DNA from: Glycocaulis sp050485565
GTDB taxonomy: Bacteria > Pseudomonadota > Alphaproteobacteria > Caulobacterales > Maricaulaceae
Assembly (NCBI RefSeq): GCF_050485565.1
Contig: NZ_JBJHBQ010000002.1
Span: 62,001 to 126,000 of the forward strand
Length of the DNA: 64,000 bases
Direction of reading: 5' to 3'
The notes under the pieces are model-generated. The model was not told the origin of the DNA, made no database searches, and saw nothing but the letters and a program-made list of their open reading frames with translations. The position numbers were made by a program, and so were the translations under genes. Positions 26,128 to 34,889 of this stretch are shown here, piece after piece (position 1 is the first letter of the stretch; every line of letters starts with the position of its first letter).

Positions 26128-27096
26128 ATGCGTGTATTTCTCACCAGTGTTGCTAGCCTTGCTCTTCTGGCCGCCTGCAATGGCGAGGCGCCAGAGACGG
26201 TCGACGAGGCCCCTGATGAAGCTGTCGACGAAGCTGTCGATGAAGCCGCCGATGCGATTGAGAGCACTGCAGAAGATGCCGAAGACATGCTCTCTGACCT
26301 TGCCGGTGCGGTCGAAGACGAGGTTCAGGCGGCGATGGACGCGCCGTCGCTGGAGCAGGTTCTGGCCGATCCACGGCGCGAGGCCGACCGCGCCCGTGAC
26401 CAGTACCGCAATCCACGCGAGACGCTGGAGTTCTTCGGTGTCCAGCCGGGCGACACCGTGGTCGAGGCGCTGCCAGGCACGGGCTGGTATGGCCGCATCC
26501 TTGCGCCCTGGCTCGCGGCTGAAGGCGAGTATTACGGCCTGAACTACTCCATGGGCATATTCGAGCAGATTTTCCCGAACATGAGCGAGGAGCAGCGCGC
26601 CAGGTTTGAAGGCTGGGAAGCGGGCTTCCCCGGCATGGCCGCCGAATGGGGTGGTCAGGCCGCCGGCACCTACACGCTGGGCTCCATTCCCGATAGCGCA
26701 GCCGGTACGGCCGACGTGGTGCTCTATGTCCGCGCGCTGCACAACATGGCCCGCTTTGGCGAGATGGATGTGGCGGTGGATGATGCCTGGACCCTTTTAA
26801 GGCCCGGCGGAACGGTGGGCGTGGTCCAGCACCGTGCGCCAGCCGATGAAACCGATGAGCGCGCCGATGGCTCGCGGGCCTATTTGCGTGAAGCCGATGT
26901 CATCGCGGCCTTCGAGGCGCGCGGTTTCATTCTGGAGGCGTCGTCAGAGATCAACGCCAACCCGGATGATCCGGCCGATCACGAGATCGGTGTGTGGGCG
27001 CTGCTGCCTACCCTTGCCGGTACCGATGAGGATCGCGAGGAGCGCATGTCCATCGGCGAAAGCGACCGCATGACCCTGCGGTTCAGAAAGCCGTAG
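26128..27096 (+). CDS. Lipoprotein with class I methyltransferase-like fold (COG4798-like)
   Basis: The N-terminus has a signal peptide and lipobox LLAAC (Cys at residue 16), then a very acidic repeat-like stretch (VDEAPDEAVDEAVDEAADA and similar, about 23-70). The remainder resembles the predicted methyltransferases with GDTVVEALPGTGWYGRILAPW in place of the standard SAM motif I, and LLRPGGTVGVVQHR. Such proteins are often annotated as methyltransferases yet carry export signals; SAM is not expected in the periplasm, so the activity is uncertain. A ribosome site AGGGAGG precedes the ATG. It follows xseA by 84 bp. Confidence 0.85.
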   Translation: MRVFLTSVASLALLAACNGEAPETVDEAPDEAVDEAVDEAADAIESTAEDAEDMLSDLAGAVEDEVQAAMDAPSLEQVLADPRREADRARDQYRNPRETLEFFGVQPGDTVVEALPGTGWYGRILAPWLAAEGEYYGLNYSMGIFEQIFPNMSEEQRARFEGWEAGFPGMAAEWGGQAAGTYTLGSIPDSAAGTADVVLYVRALHNMARFGEMDVAVDDAWTLLRPGGTVGVVQHRAPADETDERADGSRAYLREADVIAAFEARGFILEASSEINANPDDPADHEIGVWALLPTLAGTDEDREERMSIGESDRMTLRFRKP

Positions 27097-27109
27097 GGGC
27101 TGCTAGTGG

Positions 27110-27427
27110 TTTCTCCCCCGTTCACGGGGGAGGGCATTACATTTTCTGTCATCCTCCGGCCGCGTAGCGGTCCGGGGGACCCATGCCTTTTTTCTGATGC
27201 TCCGCACATCCGTGCGTCGCTCCTCGCTAAAGCTGCGGGCGCGCGGTCGCGCTTGCGGCGCTATCGCGCCGGGGAGCCAGCCCAGCCCCGTCAGGGGCCA
27301 CTAGGCCGAACGGCCGCCCGCGACTGCCTGTGCCCGCGCAGGCGGGTGTTCGCGGAACATCGCAACGCGGATGCGTTGCGGAGATAAGAAATGGATCCCG
27401 GGTCAAGCCCGGGAACCCGGTTATTTT
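27110..27427. repeat. Composite of palindromic repeats filling a 344-bp gap
   Basis: From left to right: a CTCCCCCGTTCACGGGGGAG hairpin (27112-27132), a TGTCAT half unit with CCCATGCC (27147-27188), a GC-rich block with CCCCGTCAGGGG and AGGCCGAACGGCC, the element core with GCAACGCGGATGCGTTGC (27349-27381), and a CCCGGGTCAAGCCCGGG hairpin near 27398. No ORF of merit lies in this gap. The block from CCCCGTCAGGGG to the core is nearly the same as at 47388-47458. Confidence 0.8.
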
Positions 27428-27440
27428 TGATCGCGCGAAC

Positions 27441-28289
27441 CTACGGCCCGGCCACCGTGGTGCGGTGCATCAGGCGGGCATGGCCGTCATAGCCGCCCGT
27501 CGCCATGTGCTGGGTGCAGCGATTGTCCCACATCAGCAGCATGTCCGGCTCCCATTCATGGCGGTAGACAAAGCGCTCATCATGGGTGACGGCGTAGAGC
27601 TCCACCAGCAGGAAGAAGGCTTCCTCGTCGGTCAGGCCCTTGACCGTTTTCACATAACCCGGATTGATGAAAAGCGCCTTGCGCCCGGTTTCCGGATGCA
27701 CGCGCACGATTGGGTGGGCCTTGGTGTTGCGGGCCTCCGGCGCGGCGCGGATGGTCATGGACCTGTCCTTGGCGTCATTCTCGCCATAGACCCCGTCGGG
27801 CGCATAGGCCAGGGCAGCGGAATGGATCGCTTCCAGCCCTTCCAGCCTCGCCTTCATCTCGTCTGACAGCGCCTCCCAGGCCGCATAGCCATTGCAAAAG
27901 AGCGTGTCTCCGCCCACGGGCGGCGTGATCTTGGAATGCAGGATAGTGCCCGCGGGCGGGGTGTCCTGAAAGCTCCAGTCCGAATGCCAGGCGGCAGCAA
28001 AGACGGACGCCTTCTCGTCCGCCGCGCGCTTCACCTCGATAATGTGGGGATGGCCCTCGATGGGCGCGATGAAGGGATCATCGCCGAAGGGTCCGAAATA
28101 CCGGGTGAACCGTTCCAGATCCTCATGGCTCATGGGCTGGTCAGGGAAGGCCAGCACCAGATGCTCCAGCCACGCTGCGCGGATGGCGGCAATCTCGTCT
28201 GCGCTTAGCGGTTTTGACAGATCAACGCCGGTAACCGATGCGCCAAGGCTCGCGCCGCTGGGCGTTACCTTGATGTGTGAAGCGGCCAT
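27441..28289 (-). CDS. TauD/TfdA-family Fe(II)/2-oxoglutarate dioxygenase
   Basis: A 282-residue 2-oxoglutarate-dependent oxygenase. The iron-binding triad is visible: AWHSDWSF (H102, D104) and the distal His in WDNRCTQHMA (H261); the 2-OG-binding Arg is in HARLMHRTT. The start at 28289 follows a GGAGG-type site and gives the usual short N-terminus. Family substrates include taurine, sulfonates and aryloxyalkanoates; none is indicated by neighbours. It is transcribed convergently with the preceding lipoprotein gene. Confidence 0.9.
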   Translation of the reverse strand: MAASHIKVTPSGASLGASVTGVDLSKPLSADEIAAIRAAWLEHLVLAFPDQPMSHEDLERFTRYFGPFGDDPFIAPIEGHPHIIEVKRAADEKASVFAAAWHSDWSFQDTPPAGTILHSKITPPVGGDTLFCNGYAAWEALSDEMKARLEGLEAIHSAALAYAPDGVYGENDAKDRSMTIRAAPEARNTKAHPIVRVHPETGRKALFINPGYVKTVKGLTDEEAFFLLVELYAVTHDERFVYRHEWEPDMLLMWDNRCTQHMATGGYDGHARLMHRTTVAGP

Positions 28290-28444
28290 GGCCGGTCTCC
28301 TCCCGTGCGTGTGCCGGGCGTCATTTGCGTCGCGCCCGCATTGGCCCAAGGCTGCCTCCGGCTGTCATCACCCGTCAAGGCGCGCTTGCAAGAGCGCCAG
28401 GGTGCGCGTATCGCCGGGCGGTCAACAGCCCTGGATGATCGTGC

Positions 28445-28954
28445 ATGGACACCGCCCTCATCGCCATCAATGCGCTTGGCCTTGTGGGCTTTGCCTTCAT
28501 CCTTTTGTCCACGCGGATGAAGACAAAGCCCGGCTTTCTGATTTCCGACATGACGGGAAACCTCATCGCAGGCACGCACTATGTGTTTCTGGGCGGGGCA
28601 GGGGGCGTGCTGTTCTGCTGGGCCTATGCGCTGTTTGATCTGGCGGCACTGAAGCTTGGCCGGGCGGGCCTGCCGGTGCTGGGGGCTCTGCTGGGCGGGG
28701 CGTGCGTGATCCTGCTCTTTTTGAACCCCGGCTGGGCTGATCTGGTGGCCGTCATCGGATCGGTGGTGGCGGTCGCCTCGCGCCTGCAGAGCGATATGCG
28801 CCTTGTCCTGCTGCTGGCGGCGGCCTCATCACTGTTCTGGGGCAGTTATGGCGTGATGATGGGATCGTGGCCGCAGATCGCTTTCTCAGGCACCTATGTG
28901 CTCCTTAGCCTCTATGGCGCGCGCCAGGCCCATCGCAAGCTCTCCGCCTCCTGA
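28445..28954 (+). CDS. YgjV-like inner membrane protein
   Basis: A 169-residue polytopic protein with about six short membrane helices. The second half (AVIGSVVAVASRLQSDMRLV, then SSLFWGSYGVMMGSWPQIAF) follows the pattern of the E. coli YgjV C-terminal half. Function is unknown in the family. It is divergent from the dioxygenase gene over 155 bp and lies 98 bp before pccA. Confidence 0.7.
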   Translation: MDTALIAINALGLVGFAFILLSTRMKTKPGFLISDMTGNLIAGTHYVFLGGAGGVLFCWAYALFDLAALKLGRAGLPVLGALLGGACVILLFLNPGWADLVAVIGSVVAVASRLQSDMRLVLLLAAASSLFWGSYGVMMGSWPQIAFSGTYVLLSLYGARQAHRKLSAS

Positions 28955-29052
28955 TGGCGCCGCCGCGCGCCGGGCGCTTGCGATTATCTTGCGGGGCGCG
29001 CTAAACCCTCCCGCACAATCATTCCTGTCCCTTCAGTCCGGCTGGCACATTC

Positions 29053-31077
29053 ATGTTCAAGAAAATCCTCATCGCCAATCGCGGCGAGATTGCCGTTCGC
29101 GTCATCAAGACCTGCAAGCGCATGGGGATAAAGACCGTCGCCGTCTATTCAGAGGCCGATGCCGACAGCCTGGCGGTGGAGATGGCCGATGAACGCGTGT
29201 TTCTCGGCGGATCACTGCCCGCGCAGTCCTATCTGGACATGGAAAAGATCATCGCGGCGGTAAAGGAAACCGGCGCAGAGGCCGTCCATCCCGGTTTCGG
29301 CTTCCTGTCGGAGAACGCGAAGTTTGCCGAGCGCCTGAAAAAAGAGGGCATTGGCTGGATCGGTCCGAACCCGCACGCCATCTCGGCCATGGGCGACAAG
29401 CTGGAAAGCAAGAAGCTGGCGGCCGCCGCCGGTGTCAGCACCGTGCCGGGCTTCAAGGGCGAGATCGTCGATGACCAGCAGGCCGTCGAGGTGGCCGGTG
29501 ATATCGGCTATCCGGTTATGATCAAGGCGTCGGCTGGCGGTGGCGGCAAGGGGATGCGCATCGCGTGGGATGAGAGCGAGGTACGCGAGGGCTTCCGCGC
29601 CGCGCGTTCCGAAGCCAAATCCTCCTTCGGTGATGAGCGCATACTGATCGAGAAATTCGTCGAAAAGCCGCGCCATATCGAGATACAGGTGCTGGGCGAC
29701 AAGCATGGCAATGTCATCCACCTCAATGAGCGTGAGTGCTCCGTCCAGCGGCGCAATCAGAAGGTTCTCGAAGAAGCGCCGTCACCCTTCCTCGACAAGA
29801 AGACGCGCGAGAAGATGGGCGAGCAGGCCGTCGCGCTCGCCAAGGCGGTCGATTATGACAGCGCCGGCACGGTGGAGTTCATCGTCGACCCCAACAAGAA
29901 CTTCTACTTCCTTGAAATGAATACGCGTCTGCAGGTGGAGCACCCGGTCACGGAGCTAACCCACGGGCTTGATCTGGTTGAGCAGATGATCCGCGTCGCC
30001 GCTGGCGAAAAGCTGGAGCTGGCGCAAAAGGATGTGGCGATCAAGGGCTGGGCGGTTGAGGCGCGGCTTTATGCCGAAGACCCGTATCGCGGCTTCCTGC
30101 CCTCCATCGGGCGTCTGGTGCGCTATGTGGAACCGGCTGAAGGCCCCAGCGGACCGGGCACGCTGCGCATCGATTCTGGTGTGCGCGAGGGCGATGAAAT
30201 CTCCATGTTCTACGACCCGATGATTGCCAAGGTGATCGGGCAGGGCGATACGCGCGAGAAAGCCATCGACGCCCTCGCGGCTGCGCTGGACCGGCTGGAC
30301 GTGGCCGGCCTGCAGTCCAACGCGCCTTTCCTGGCCGCTGTGCTGGACGAGGGCGATTTTCGCAAAGGCGCGATCCACACCGGCTATATCGAGGAGCATT
30401 TCCCCGATGGCTTTCACGGCACCGCGCCGAAGGAAAGCCAGTGGCGCGCCTTTGTGGCCGCATCGGCCCTGATCCACACCGTCTTCGTGGAGCGCGCGGC
30501 GCGCATTGCCGGGCGCATCACGCCGGGCGTGGGCAATGGCAAGCCGCATAACTGGACGGTGCTGATCGATGACCAGCAGTTTGCCGTCGAAATCACGGTA
30601 GAGCCGGGCCGGGAGAGCGGATTTGCCGCCACCGTCTACATGCCGGGCCTCAGCGCGGAACCGCTCAATCTGGAAACCGGCTGGCAGCCGGGCAATCATC
30701 TGTTCGAGGCAAAGCTCGGCAAGGAGAGCTTCAGCCTGTCGGTGGAAGACCGCACTCAAGGTTACTGGCTGCGCCACCGGGGCTTTTCCGCGCTGGTGCG
30801 GGTCTATTCCCCGCGCATTGCCGAGCTGGCCGCGCGCCTGCCCGAACGCCCCGAGCCCGATACCAGCAAGCAGATCATCAGCCCGATGCCGGGCCTGATC
30901 GTCTCGGTGGCGGTGGAGCCGGGCCGCGAGGTGAAGGCGGGCGAGGTATTGCTCACCGTCGAAGCCATGAAGATGGAGAACGTGCTGCGCGCCGAGCGCG
31001 ACGGCATGGTGAAAACCGTCAGCGTGAAGGCGGGCGACAGCGTTGCCGCAGACGAGCTGCTGGTAGAGCTGGAGTAA
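29053..31077 (+). CDS. pccA: Propionyl/acetyl-CoA carboxylase alpha subunit (biotin carboxylase plus BCCP)
   Basis: A 674-residue protein with the biotin-carboxylase ATP-grasp domain (1-450; ANRGEIAVRVIKTCK, KASAGGGGKGMR, EMNTRLQVEHPVTE), a middle BT domain, and a C-terminal biotinyl domain with VEAMKMEN (biotinylated K640). It carboxylates biotin for propionyl-CoA to methylmalonyl-CoA. The propionyl assignment rests on resemblance of the middle and C-terminal parts (PMPGLIVSVAVEPG) and on the presence of a separate MccA at 51783; the beta subunit pccB is not in the window. Confidence 0.88.
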   Translation: MFKKILIANRGEIAVRVIKTCKRMGIKTVAVYSEADADSLAVEMADERVFLGGSLPAQSYLDMEKIIAAVKETGAEAVHPGFGFLSENAKFAERLKKEGIGWIGPNPHAISAMGDKLESKKLAAAAGVSTVPGFKGEIVDDQQAVEVAGDIGYPVMIKASAGGGGKGMRIAWDESEVREGFRAARSEAKSSFGDERILIEKFVEKPRHIEIQVLGDKHGNVIHLNERECSVQRRNQKVLEEAPSPFLDKKTREKMGEQAVALAKAVDYDSAGTVEFIVDPNKNFYFLEMNTRLQVEHPVTELTHGLDLVEQMIRVAAGEKLELAQKDVAIKGWAVEARLYAEDPYRGFLPSIGRLVRYVEPAEGPSGPGTLRIDSGVREGDEISMFYDPMIAKVIGQGDTREKAIDALAAALDRLDVAGLQSNAPFLAAVLDEGDFRKGAIHTGYIEEHFPDGFHGTAPKESQWRAFVAASALIHTVFVERAARIAGRITPGVGNGKPHNWTVLIDDQQFAVEITVEPGRESGFAATVYMPGLSAEPLNLETGWQPGNHLFEAKLGKESFSLSVEDRTQGYWLRHRGFSALVRVYSPRIAELAARLPERPEPDTSKQIISPMPGLIVSVAVEPGREVKAGEVLLTVEAMKMENVLRAERDGMVKTVSVKAGDSVAADELLVELE

Positions 31078-31215
31078 CTTTTTTTCCGGTTTTTTGTTGA
31101 CCATCCCTGCCTTGGGGGCCGACGCTGGACCAAGGATTGAATCGCGTTTCCGGCCCCCTCAAGCCCCGCGCGCGCCGATCCCCGTGTTTTTGACCAGCCC
31201 CGAAGGGATAACACC

Positions 31216-31605
31216 ATGAATTTTATGGATGCCGTAAAATCGGTCTATACGAACTATGCTGGCTTTCAGGGCCGTGCGCGCCGCAGTGAATACTGGTGGT
31301 GGTATCTGTTCTACATCATCGTCTACATCGTGCTTTTCTCCATCGACAATGCGCTCTTCGGCTTTCCGATGCTGGCCGGCCTGTTCGCTCTGGGCAGCCT
31401 GATTCCGGGTATCGCGGTGGGTGTGCGCCGCCTGCATGACACCGGCCGGTCGGGCTGGTGGCTGCTGATCGGCCTGATCCCGCTGGTGGGTTTCATCGTG
31501 CTCATCATCTTCTTTGTGATGGACAGCCAGCCGGGCGTGAACCAGCACGGCCCCAATCCCAAAGGCGTCGTAGCCGCTGCCGCAGACGCGGTGTCTGGCG
31601 AGTAG
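31216..31605 (+). CDS. DUF805 membrane protein
   Basis: A 129-residue protein typical of DUF805: FQGRARRSEYWWWYLFY at the N-terminus, three to four membrane helices, and the signature GVRRLHDTGRSGWWLL. The C-terminal GPNPKG is also common. Function is unknown in the family. A hairpin at 31639-31663 follows. Confidence 0.88.
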   Translation: MNFMDAVKSVYTNYAGFQGRARRSEYWWWYLFYIIVYIVLFSIDNALFGFPMLAGLFALGSLIPGIAVGVRRLHDTGRSGWWLLIGLIPLVGFIVLIIFFVMDSQPGVNQHGPNPKGVVAAAADAVSGE

Positions 31606-31638
31606 GCCGAAAACAGCTCTGCTTTGAGCTTGCGAGGC

Positions 31639-31663
31639 GGGCGCGGGTGCCAAACCCGCGCCC
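31639..31663 (+). terminator. Probable terminator after the DUF805 gene
   Basis: A perfect 10-bp stem (GGGCGCGGGT with ACCCGCGCCC) with loop GCCAA lies 34 bp after the stop. The run that follows is only moderately T-rich (GTTTGCATTT). Confidence 0.65.
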
Positions 31664-31736
31664 GTTTGCATTTGACGGCGCAGCGGCTTGGGCTAGAAGC
31701 GGGTCTGCCGACAGACCGCAGCCTGGAGTCCCCCGC

Positions 31737-32258
31737 GTGCCGTTCAATTTCAGAGCCATACTTCTGCCCGACACGCGCGCTGACGCCGACACGTACTGGC
31801 TTGGCCTTGGCTTTATCGCCCTTGCCGACGCGCTGCGCCTGACCCTGCTGGACGCAGGGCTGGCCATGTTTGGCTGGCTGGTGATCCTGTTCTGCCTTGC
31901 CGCGCTTCACATCAACCGGCTGCGCGATGCCGGGCGGCAGGGACCGCTGGTGATCGTGCCGCTGGCGGCGGGCGTGGCGGTGAAGACAATCGTTGCCGTT
32001 TTCGCGGTGACATTGGCGATATTGCCGGGCTTCATGGAATATCTCGAAGCGCAGGGCGTGGACATCAATGATCCCGCCCAGGTGCAGGCCGCCGGGCAGG
32101 ATGAGGCGCTCATCGCCGGCTTCCAGCAGCTGATGATCGAGAATGAGGCCGATACGCTGGCCGCGTTCTCGGCTGGAGATTGGCCGTCGGCAGTCGCCTT
32201 CTGGCTGACCATATTTGCTATCGGCTTCTGGTTTGCACGCCTGCCCCGCAAGGTGTGA
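31737..32258 (+). CDS. Membrane protein, possibly a divergent DUF805 relative
   Basis: Begins with GTG at 31737 (MPFNFRAILLPDTRADADTYW) after TGGAG; earlier in-frame sequence overlaps the DUF805 gene and the terminator. It has 173 residues and three to four membrane helices. HINRLRDAGRQGPLVIVPLA lines up with the RRLHDTGRSGWWLLIGLIP signature of the neighbouring DUF805 protein, suggesting an old tandem duplication. Residues about 100-150 form a unique acidic segment absent from the neighbour. Function unknown. Confidence 0.65.
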   Translation: MPFNFRAILLPDTRADADTYWLGLGFIALADALRLTLLDAGLAMFGWLVILFCLAALHINRLRDAGRQGPLVIVPLAAGVAVKTIVAVFAVTLAILPGFMEYLEAQGVDINDPAQVQAAGQDEALIAGFQQLMIENEADTLAAFSAGDWPSAVAFWLTIFAIGFWFARLPRKV

Positions 32259-32290
32259 GGGGGGGCTTTTCCAGATGCTGCGAACGGGTT

Positions 32291-32408
32291 TCCTCCCCCG
32301 TTTACGGGGGAGGTGTCTGGCTTGCCAGACGGAGGGGGGAAACTTTTCTTTTCAAAATCCCCCCCCCTCGGCCCTTCGGGCCACTCCCCCCGTAGACGGG
32401 GGGAGAAA
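32291..32408. repeat. CTCCCCCG-type nested hairpin repeat
   Basis: Outer hairpins CCTCCCCCGTTTACGGGGG and CTCCCCCCGTAGACGGGGGG flank GTCTGGCTTGCCAGAC and GGCCCTTCGGGCC hairpins. It fills the convergent gap before lipB. A single related hairpin is at 27112-27132. Confidence 0.75.
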
Positions 32409-32424
32409 ACGTTATCGTTACCCC

Positions 32425-33105
32425 CTAAACCGGCGGTGCCTCGTCCTCTACGGCGCCGAAAATCTCCACGAATGCCTGTTTCAGCGCGAAGTCCGCATCG
32501 TCCATGGTCACGGGCAGCCCAAGATCGGTCAGGCTCGTCACGCCATAAGAGGGATTGGTGATGCCGCACGGGACGATGCCGCCAAAATGGGAGAGGTCCG
32601 GCTCCACATTCAGCGCGATGCCGTGAAACGAGATCCAGCGGCGCAGGCGGATACCGATGGCGGCAATCTTGTCTTCGCGCGGCGGGCCGCCCACGGGCGT
32701 GCGGTCCACCCACACCCCGATCCGGTCGCAGCGCTTTTCCCCCTTCACATTGAACCGGTCCAGCGCGCCAATGATCCAGTTTTCGAGATTATTGACGAAC
32801 TGGCGCGCATCGCGGCCGCGCTCCCTTAAATCCATCATCACATAGGCCACGCGCTGGCCCGGCCCGTGATAGGTGTATTCGCCGCCCCGCCCGGAGCGGT
32901 AGACGGGAAATTTCTCCGGCTCGCGCAGGTCTGAGGCGTCCGCGCTGGTGCCGGCGGTGTAGAGGGCAGGGTGCTCTAAAAGCCAGACCAGCTCGCCCGC
33001 CTCACCGCGATGAATGGCGGCCACGCGCGCCTCCATCGCCGCGACGGCGGCGTCATAGTCGACCGGGGCTGCAGAAACTGCCCATCCAGCTGGTTTTTGT
33101 TGCAT
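32425..33105 (-). CDS. lipB: Lipoyl(octanoyl) transferase
   Basis: Transfers octanoate from acyl carrier protein to lipoyl domains. It has 226 residues with YRSGRGGEYTYHGPGQRVAYV, the catalytic Lys in KIAAIGIRLRRWISFHG, and the catalytic Cys in IVPCGITNPSYGVTSL. The ATG at 33105 starts MQQKPAGW. It is divergent from the FliN-like gene, the starts being 104 bp apart. Confidence 0.94.
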   Translation of the reverse strand: MQQKPAGWAVSAAPVDYDAAVAAMEARVAAIHRGEAGELVWLLEHPALYTAGTSADASDLREPEKFPVYRSGRGGEYTYHGPGQRVAYVMMDLRERGRDARQFVNNLENWIIGALDRFNVKGEKRCDRIGVWVDRTPVGGPPREDKIAAIGIRLRRWISFHGIALNVEPDLSHFGGIVPCGITNPSYGVTSLTDLGLPVTMDDADFALKQAFVEIFGAVEDEAPPV

Positions 33106-33209
33106 TGCTTAACGCCTCGGAAACCGGCCCGGAACATCGTGTGTAAACGCGCCGCTTTCAAGTGAGGGTGTGCGGCGGGACAAAACGCGGGACAAGGTAC
33201 CAGCATCCA

Positions 33210-33455
33210 ATGAGTCAGCTCGGCGCTGTGCAGATAGAAATTGCGGTTCTTCTGGGCCGTTCGCGCCTGCCCATCCAGCAATTTTTGCGGATGGGACGCG
33301 GCGCGGTGATTCCCCTTGATGCTGCCGAGCACGAGGAAGTGTGGATTCTCGCCAATAACCACCCCATCGCGCGCGGCGAGATCGTGATCCAGGGCGACCA
33401 TATCGCCGTGTCGATCACCGAAGCGGCTGATGTGCACGACTATTTCGCGGTCTGA
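33210..33455 (+). CDS. Short FliN-like flagellar motor-switch (SpoA domain) protein
   Basis: Only 81 residues, nearly all one SpoA (surface presentation of antigens) domain: IEIAVLLGRSRLPIQQFLRM, GRGAVIPLD, HPIARGEIVIQGDHIAVSIT. FliN proteins are usually over 100 residues with an N-terminal extension, which is missing here. The ATG at 33210 gives MSQLGAVQ; an earlier frame start at 33162 reads through non-typical sequence. No other flagellar gene is nearby, so it is an isolated switch subunit. Confidence 0.85.
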   Translation: MSQLGAVQIEIAVLLGRSRLPIQQFLRMGRGAVIPLDAAEHEEVWILANNHPIARGEIVIQGDHIAVSITEAADVHDYFAV

Positions 33456-33549
33456 CGCGGCCTCTGGTGTCCGCGAAAATCGCGCGCGCTCGCGCAGTGA
33501 AGGGCTTTCCTTTCCTCTTGGGTCTTGCTAAACGCCCGTCTCCCAGTTT

Positions 33550-33634
33550 GCGGCCGTGGCGGAACTGGTAGACGCGCAGCGTTGAGGTCGCTGTGGGGCA
33601 ACCCGTGGAAGTTCGAGTCTTCTCGGCCGCACCA
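33550..33634 (+). tRNA. tRNA-Leu (anticodon GAG)
   Basis: An 85-nt class II tRNA including an encoded CCA. Acceptor arms GCGGCCG and CGGCCGC pair, the D-arm has GGTAGACGC, and the anticodon stem CAGCG/CGCTG encloses TTGAGGT with GAG at 34-36. A short variable arm and TTCGAGTC T-loop follow. It reads CUC and CUU codons. Confidence 0.95.
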
Positions 33635-33664
33635 TTTTCTCTCTGCCGGAGAGATATGAAAAAG

Positions 33665-33702
33665 ACGCCCGGTTCGCCTTTCGCGGACCGGGCGTTTTCT
33701 TT
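33665..33702 (+). terminator. Intrinsic terminator after tRNA-Leu
   Basis: A 13-bp stem with one G-T pair (33665-33677 with 33683-33695), loop CTTTC, followed by TTTTCTTTTT. Confidence 0.88.
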
Positions 33703-33829
33703 TTGGTCCGCGCGCTTCATCTGACCACTCGCCTTGCCGGGCTGCACACAGTAGGCTCTTGGCCATAATCCTGCCTTCCGGTGAGGGAAGGTTGAGCTCT
33801 GGTCGTTCGCTGTGCGGAGGGTGCTGTCT

Positions 33830-34825
33830 TTGCGCCGTTTTGTCTCTCTTGCCTGCCTGTCTGCTGCCGCTCTGGTACTGGTTGTAGCCAGCCCGTTGCC
33901 GTTTGCTGCCCATGGCCAGGATGAGGCCAGCAGCGGGCTGGTCCTGCATGCGGGCTGGCGCAGCGGGCCAGAGCTGGAGAGCGCACGCGCCGGTCTCTCC
34001 GCCGTGGCGATGGACGGGCATATCTATGCCGCAGGCGGGGCAGGGCGGGTGACGCCGCGCGACAATTTCGAGGTTTATGACAGCGAGATCCATCGCTGGC
34101 GCCCTCTCTCGCCGCTGCCGGAAGGGCTGGAGCGTTTCGGGTTTGCCGCCGCTGACGGGCGCATCTGGGCGGCGGGCGGCTATAGCTCGGAATCGGGCCG
34201 CGCGCCGATAGCGGAGATGTGGTCCTACGATCCGGAAATGGATGTATGGCAGAGCGAGACGCCGATGCCGGCCGCGCGCGCAGCCTTCGCCATGGTGGCC
34301 CATGAGAATCGGCTGTATGCCGTTGGCGGCATCGAGGAGCCGGGCGGCATCTTCGTTTTTGACATCGATACACGCGAATGGGCCGCTCTTGAAGCGCCCT
34401 CCGATCTGCGCCGCCGCGATGCCGGTATCACGCTGGTGGACGGTGAAATCTGGGTGACGGGCGGCATTGTGGACCGCCGGGCCGTTGCCCGCGTGGATAT
34501 CTATAATATCGACAGGCAGGACTGGCGGCGCGGACCGGACCTGCCCGCTGCCCGCGCCGGTCATGCGCTTGTCTTTGACGGTACCCGCCTGCTGGCGCTG
34601 GGTGGGCGCGGCGATGATCTGCGCTCCACATACGCCACGGTTTTCGCGATAGAGCCGGGCGCGCGCAGCTGGCGCCAGGATGGATCGCTGACAGCCGCGC
34701 GCACAGAGGCCGCCGCCTCGGTTCTTGATGGCGCTGTGTTTCTGATTGGTGGCGGTGTCGGCGGCGGGGTGTTTGCGCCCTTCACCGCCCTGTCGACGGT
34801 GGACGTTCTGGGCCGCAGCCAGTAA
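33830..34825 (+). CDS. Secreted Kelch-repeat protein
   Basis: A signal peptide (ends near AAHGQ) and about five or six Kelch blades: repeated units such as MDGHIYAAGGAG, ADGRIWAAGGYSS, HENRLYAVGGIEEPGG, VDGEIWVTGGIV, FDGTRLLALGGRG and LDGAVFLIGGG, each followed by a W or Y-containing strand. This predicts a periplasmic or surface beta-propeller that binds a ligand or protein. The start is uncertain: GGAGG lies nine bases before TTG 33830, while GTGs at 33812 and 33821 are also in frame. No neighbour suggests a partner. Confidence 0.85.
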   Translation: MRRFVSLACLSAAALVLVVASPLPFAAHGQDEASSGLVLHAGWRSGPELESARAGLSAVAMDGHIYAAGGAGRVTPRDNFEVYDSEIHRWRPLSPLPEGLERFGFAAADGRIWAAGGYSSESGRAPIAEMWSYDPEMDVWQSETPMPAARAAFAMVAHENRLYAVGGIEEPGGIFVFDIDTREWAALEAPSDLRRRDAGITLVDGEIWVTGGIVDRRAVARVDIYNIDRQDWRRGPDLPAARAGHALVFDGTRLLALGGRGDDLRSTYATVFAIEPGARSWRQDGSLTAARTEAAASVLDGAVFLIGGGVGGGVFAPFTALSTVDVLGRSQ

Positions 34826-34889
34826 CGCGGCAACCAATTTGCAACGATACCGCAAAGGCCCCTTACGGGCGTTTCGGAACGGGACACTT

